NCBI GenBank assembly: GCA_030263275.1
Contig: SZOR01000160.1
Coordinates: 1-7,225 of the forward strand
From: DSNY01 sp016861185
GTDB taxonomy: Bacteria > Pseudomonadota > Gammaproteobacteria > Burkholderiales > Burkholderiaceae_F
Direction: 5' to 3'
Length of the DNA: 7,225 nt
Shown: positions 5,332 to 7,225 of the stretch, one piece after another
Position numbering within the stretch: the stretch's first letter is position 1
How the letters are laid out: the number at the start of each line of letters is the position of its first letter
Notes under the pieces: generated by a model
What the model was told of the DNA's origin: nothing
The model's input: only the letters and a program-made list of their open reading frames with translations
Databases searched by the model: none
Translations under genes and position numbers: made by a program

Positions 5332-5709
5332 TCAATGCAGCGCGCGCGGCATCGACAGCACGAACTCGGGGATCGTCGCGTCGAAGCGCGTGCCGTCGGC
5401 GGCGACGCACTGGTAGCTGCCGCGCATCGTGCCGACCGGCGTCTCGAGCGGACAGCCGCTGGTGTACTGGAAGGTTTCGCCCGGGGCGAGCACCGGCTGC
5501 TCGCCGACCACGCCGAGCCCGCGCACCTCGTGCACCTTGCCTTCGCTGTCGGTGATGATCCAGTGGCGCGAGATCAGTTGCGCGGCGACCTCGCCGGTGT
5601 TGCGCACCGTGACCGTGTACGCGAACAGGTAGACGTCCCGTTCGGGATCGGACTGCTCGGGCACGAAGCGCGGCTGCACGCTCACGCTGAACTCGTATCT
5701 GGCGCTCAT
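5332..5709 (-). CDS. apaG: ApaG family protein (DUF525, Co2+/Mg2+ efflux-associated)
   Basis: 125 residues, the usual length for the family. It is a small soluble fibronectin type III-like beta-sandwich protein. The E. coli gene belongs to the apaGH region and has been linked to cobalt resistance and magnesium efflux, but its biochemical role is poorly known. Family signatures: GLGVVGEQPVLAPGE (64-78) and YTSGCPLETPVGTMRGSY (82-99), plus the early FAYTVTVRNTGEVAAQLISRHW (29-50). The start is ATG 5709 with GAAGG (5716-5720) six bases upstream. It is divergent from rpe across 87 bp and lies upstream of mltA on the same strand. Pairing of apaG with mltA and rpe is common in betaproteobacteria (from memory). 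Confidence 0.95.
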   Translation of the reverse strand: MSARYEFSVSVQPRFVPEQSDPERDVYLFAYTVTVRNTGEVAAQLISRHWIITDSEGKVHEVRGLGVVGEQPVLAPGETFQYTSGCPLETPVGTMRGSYQCVAADGTRFDATIPEFVLSMPRALH

Positions 5710-5726
5710 TCGTAACCTTCGTCACC

Positions 5727-5745
5727 GTCGGCCCGGCGGGCCGAC
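5727..5745. promoter_or_regulatory. Palindrome GTCGGCCCG-G-CGGGCCGAC between apaG and rpe
   Basis: Perfect 9-bp arms around one base, in the 87-bp divergent intergenic region. It ends two bases before the -10-like TAGAAT (5748-5753), so it covers the spacer and part of the -35 region of the likely rpe promoter. It may be an operator or, in an apaG transcript, a leader hairpin. In GC-rich DNA such palindromes can arise by chance, but 18 paired bases are notable. Confidence 0.4.
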
Positions 5746-5747
5746 CG

Positions 5748-5753
5748 TAGAAT
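5748..5753 (+). promoter_or_regulatory. -10-like TAGAAT for rpe
   Basis: One mismatch from TATAAT, 43 bp before the GTG start of rpe. No good -35 is seen at 17 bp spacing. GTAGAAT is a common -10 form in betaproteobacteria, but this assignment is by eye. Confidence 0.4.
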
Positions 5754-5796
5754 CGCGGCGACCCTTGTCCGCCGTGCCCTTCGTGGAGAACGTGCC

Positions 5797-6525
5797 GTGG
5801 ATTTTCGCATCGCTCCGAGCATCCTGTCTGCCGACTTCGCACGGCTCGGCGAAGAAGTGCGCAACGTCGTCGCGGCCGGCGCCGACTGGATCCACTTCGA
5901 CGTGATGGACAACCATTACGTTCCCAATCTGACGATCGGGCCGCTGGTGTGCGAGGCGATCCGCCCACACGTGCAGGTGCCGATCGACGTGCACCTGATG
6001 GTCGAGCCGGTCGACGCGCTGGTGCCGATGTTCGCGAGGGCAGGCGCGAACGTGATCACCTTCCACCCGGAGGCGTCGCGCCACGTCGACCGCACGCTCG
6101 CGCTGATCCGCGACCAGGGCTGCAAGGCGGGGCTCGTGTTCAACCCGGCCACGCCGCTCGACTGGATGGATCACGTGATGGACAAGCTCGATCTCGTGCT
6201 GCTGATGAGCGTGAACCCGGGCTTCGGCGGGCAGGCATTCATTCCCGAGGCACTCGCCAAGCTCGGCCGCGCGCGCGCGAAGATCGGCGCGTGGACGCAG
6301 GCGACCGGCCGGCCGATCCTGCTGGAGATCGACGGCGGCGTGAAGGTCGACAACATCCGCGCGATCGCCGAAGCCGGCGCCGACACCTTCGTCGCCGGCA
6401 GCGCGATCTTCGGCGCGAAGGACTACAAGGCGACGATCGATGCGATGCGCCGCGAACTGCGCGAAGCCGCCGGTGCGATCGGACGCAAGCGCGAGGCGGG
6501 GCGAGGTCCCTTGGGCGGCGCGTGA
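5797..6525 (+). CDS. rpe: Ribulose-phosphate 3-epimerase
   Basis: 242 residues. The cytosolic TIM-barrel enzyme interconverts ribulose 5-phosphate and xylulose 5-phosphate in the pentose phosphate pathway and Calvin cycle. It begins with the family opening IAPSILSADFARLGEEV (5-21). Metal ligands and catalytic residues are present: His33 and Asp35 in WIHFDVMDNHYVPNLT, His66 in DVHLMVEP, and Asp179 in EIDGGVKVDN. The phosphate-binding loops MSVNPGFGGQ (137-146) and FVAGSAIFG are intact. The start is GTG 5797 with GGAGAA (5785-5790) six bases upstream; the Burkholderiales protein usually begins just before the FRIAPSIL motif, which fits. The C-terminal tail (about 12 residues, rich in Arg and Gly) is slightly longer than usual and ends 13 bp before an intergenic repeat. 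gph follows on the same strand, as expected for an rpe-gph pair. No damage is seen. Confidence 0.97.
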   Translation: MDFRIAPSILSADFARLGEEVRNVVAAGADWIHFDVMDNHYVPNLTIGPLVCEAIRPHVQVPIDVHLMVEPVDALVPMFARAGANVITFHPEASRHVDRTLALIRDQGCKAGLVFNPATPLDWMDHVMDKLDLVLLMSVNPGFGGQAFIPEALAKLGRARAKIGAWTQATGRPILLEIDGGVKVDNIRAIAEAGADTFVAGSAIFGAKDYKATIDAMRRELREAAGAIGRKREAGRGPLGGA

Positions 6526-6538
6526 CGAGTTGACTTGA

Positions 6539-6604
6539 ACCACAGAGGCGCAAAGGGACAGAGGAAAGCCGAACGAAGTCTTCAGTTCTCTGTGCCTCCG
6601 TGGT
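6539..6604. repeat. Intergenic dyad-symmetric repeat, copy B (between rpe and gph)
   Basis: Arms CCACAGAGGC (6540-6549) and GCCTCCGTGG (6594-6603) match at 9 of 10 pairs. Further in, CAGAGGAA on the left partly pairs with TTCTCTG on the right. The right arm contains TTCTCTGTG (6586-6594), the complement of CACAGAGAA in copy A (3877-3885), so both belong to one family. It fills most of the 100-bp rpe-gph gap on the same strand. A stem inside an operon could lower expression of gph relative to rpe. Confidence 0.7.
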
Positions 6605-6625
6605 GAATTCCAGGCTCCACCTTCC

Positions 6626-7225
6626 GTGACCGACTTGCCTCAAATCCGCGGCGTACTGATCGACCTCGACGGCACGCTGATGGACACCGCGCCGGACCTG
6701 TCGGCGGCGGCCAATGCGATGCGCGCGGACTTCGGGCTGCCGGCGCTGCCGGTCGCACGCATCGCCGCGTTCGTCGGTAAGGGTGCCGAAGTGCTCGTGC
6801 ATCGCGCGCTGACCGGCGATCTCGACGGCCGCGTCGATGACGCCACCTTCGGACGCGCGCGCGCCGCGTTCTATCGCCACTACCACGCCGTCAACGGCAC
6901 GCACGCGGCGGTCTTCGAGCGCGTCCCGCAGGCGCTCGAACTGCTGCATTCCAAGGGGCTCAAGGTCGCGTGCGTGACCAACAAGCCGCGCGAGTTCACG
7001 GTGCCGTTGCTGGAGCGGCTCGCGCTCGCCTCGCCGCGCGCATTCGTCCTGCGAGTCGAGAGCCTCTTCGGCGGCCCGCACCCGAAGGGGAGCGTCGACC
7101 GGATCCTCGCCTCCCTGAAGCAGGCCCTACCGGTCCGCGTCTTCGCCGACCGGACCGTCTCGCCGACGTACGTACCGGACCTCGTGGCCCTCGTCGCGCG
7201 CCTCCTTCAGCTCGGTCGACGGCGG
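6626..7225 (+). CDS. gph: Phosphoglycolate phosphatase N-terminal part, fused in frame to an RmlD-like C-terminus (chimeric, open at window end)
   Basis: The frame runs 200 codons from GTG 6626 to the window end without a stop. Residues 1 to about 134 match Gph, the HAD-family phosphatase that dephosphorylates 2-phosphoglycolate: motif I LIDLDGTLMDTAPDL (Asp13 nucleophile, Asp15), the cap region with FVGKGAEVLVHRAL (50-63), and motif II CVTNKP (Thr118). After LLERLALA (128-135) a Gph protein should continue with a YFD/GGD-type stretch, the KPxP lysine motif III and the Asp pair of motif IV. None of these appears. Instead the sequence becomes RmlD-like (listed separately). As written, the product lacks HAD motifs III and IV and should be inactive. 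The start has only a weak AGG upstream (6612-6614). Gene order after rpe supports a true gph here, normally followed by trpE in this group (from memory). The break is most likely an artefact at a contig end. Confidence 0.85.
   Translation, partial: MTDLPQIRGVLIDLDGTLMDTAPDLSAAANAMRADFGLPALPVARIAAFVGKGAEVLVHRALTGDLDGRVDDATFGRARAAFYRHYHAVNGTHAAVFERVPQALELLHSKGLKVACVTNKPREFTVPLLERLALASPRAFVLRVESLFGGPHPKGSVDRILASLKQALPVRVFADRTVSPTYVPDLVALVARLLQLGRRR
7022..7225 (+). other. C-terminal fragment of an RmlD-type sugar-nucleotide reductase (dTDP-4-dehydrorhamnose reductase-like), joined to gph
   Basis: In the gph frame, residues from about 136 read FVLRVESLFGGP, then GSVDRILASLKQ, then VRVFADRTVSPTYVPDLVALV. 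This is the order found in the substrate-binding half of RmlD-like short-chain reductases: LR-x-SLFG, then a loop with the -SxDRIL- helix, then DR-x-x-SPTYVxDL. The NAD-binding first half with GxxGxxG and the YxxxK catalytic motif are absent, because gph sequence lies upstream. Codon choice shifts too: more CTC, GTC, CGG and TCC, with CTA, GTA and CTT, against mostly CTG and CGC in gph. Together these suggest DNA from another locus or organism. The exact joint cannot be set better than about 7019-7036. Confidence 0.75.

Noticed and set aside
3069..5555. 828-residue plus-strand open frame across dsbC, mltA and apaG
   Set aside because: It overlaps three recognised genes and has an Arg-rich composition with no recognisable domain. 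Absence of stops is due to high GC content.
5712..5790. Possible third, decayed copy of the intergenic repeat (ACCTTCGTCACC and CCCTTCGTGGAG)
   Set aside because: The two parts are in the same orientation rather than inverted, and the similarity to copies A and B is slight. It also overlaps the apaG and rpe ribosome sites, which explain part of it.
7022..7225. Genuine new phosphatase-reductase fusion enzyme
   Set aside because: Both halves are incomplete: HAD motifs III and IV and the reductase NAD-binding half are missing. A functional two-domain enzyme is not plausible, so it is listed as a likely chimera instead.

Overview
The window looks like chromosome from a GC-rich betaproteobacterium, probably of the order Burkholderiales. 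The evidence is the very high GC content with strong G/C third-position bias, the gene set around mltA, apaG, rpe and gph, and protein sequences (ribulose-phosphate epimerase, ApaG, DsbC, MltA) that read like Burkholderiales family members. This placement rests on remembered family sequences, not on a database search.

Layout. Positions 1-1581 (minus strand) hold a two-gene signalling unit: a receiver protein with a degenerate Hpt-like C-terminus, then a multi-PAS sensor protein that starts in an ATGA overlap and runs off the left edge. Positions 1582-1824 are a divergent control region with two palindromes that share the octamer ACCCCTGA 41 bp apart, a -10-like TATGAT and a strong 5'-UTR hairpin. 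On the plus strand follow a UbiH/COQ6-family FAD hydroxylase (1825-3021) and the periplasmic disulfide isomerase dsbC (3085-3837). A dyad-symmetric intergenic repeat separates dsbC from the convergent lipoprotein gene mltA (3936-5204, minus). mltA appears to start at a TTG inside a three-copy heptamer repeat. Fourteen bases away, on the plus strand, is a 34-codon ORF for a one-pass membrane peptide (5219-5323). apaG (5332-5709, minus) and rpe (5797-6525, plus) are divergent. A second copy of the intergenic repeat family lies between rpe and gph (from 6626).

Function. Most genes are housekeeping: quinone-ring hydroxylation, periplasmic disulfide correction, murein turnover, pentose phosphate interconversion and phosphoglycolate salvage. 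They do not form one pathway. The sensor/receiver pair is the only obvious regulatory module.

Main anomalies. (1) The gph reading frame begins normally but after about codon 134 becomes, in frame, the C-terminal part of an RmlD-type (dTDP-4-dehydrorhamnose reductase-like) sugar-nucleotide reductase with different codon habits. This is most simply an assembly or library chimera at a contig end; a real fusion is less likely. (2) The Hpt-like domain has Val where the phospho-accepting His should be. (3) The heptamer repeat supplies TTG codons in all three frames at the mltA start. (4) The small membrane ORF would escape normal length cut-offs. I see no clear new defence, mobile or biosynthetic system here. 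No tRNA, rRNA, CRISPR array or transposase gene was seen.
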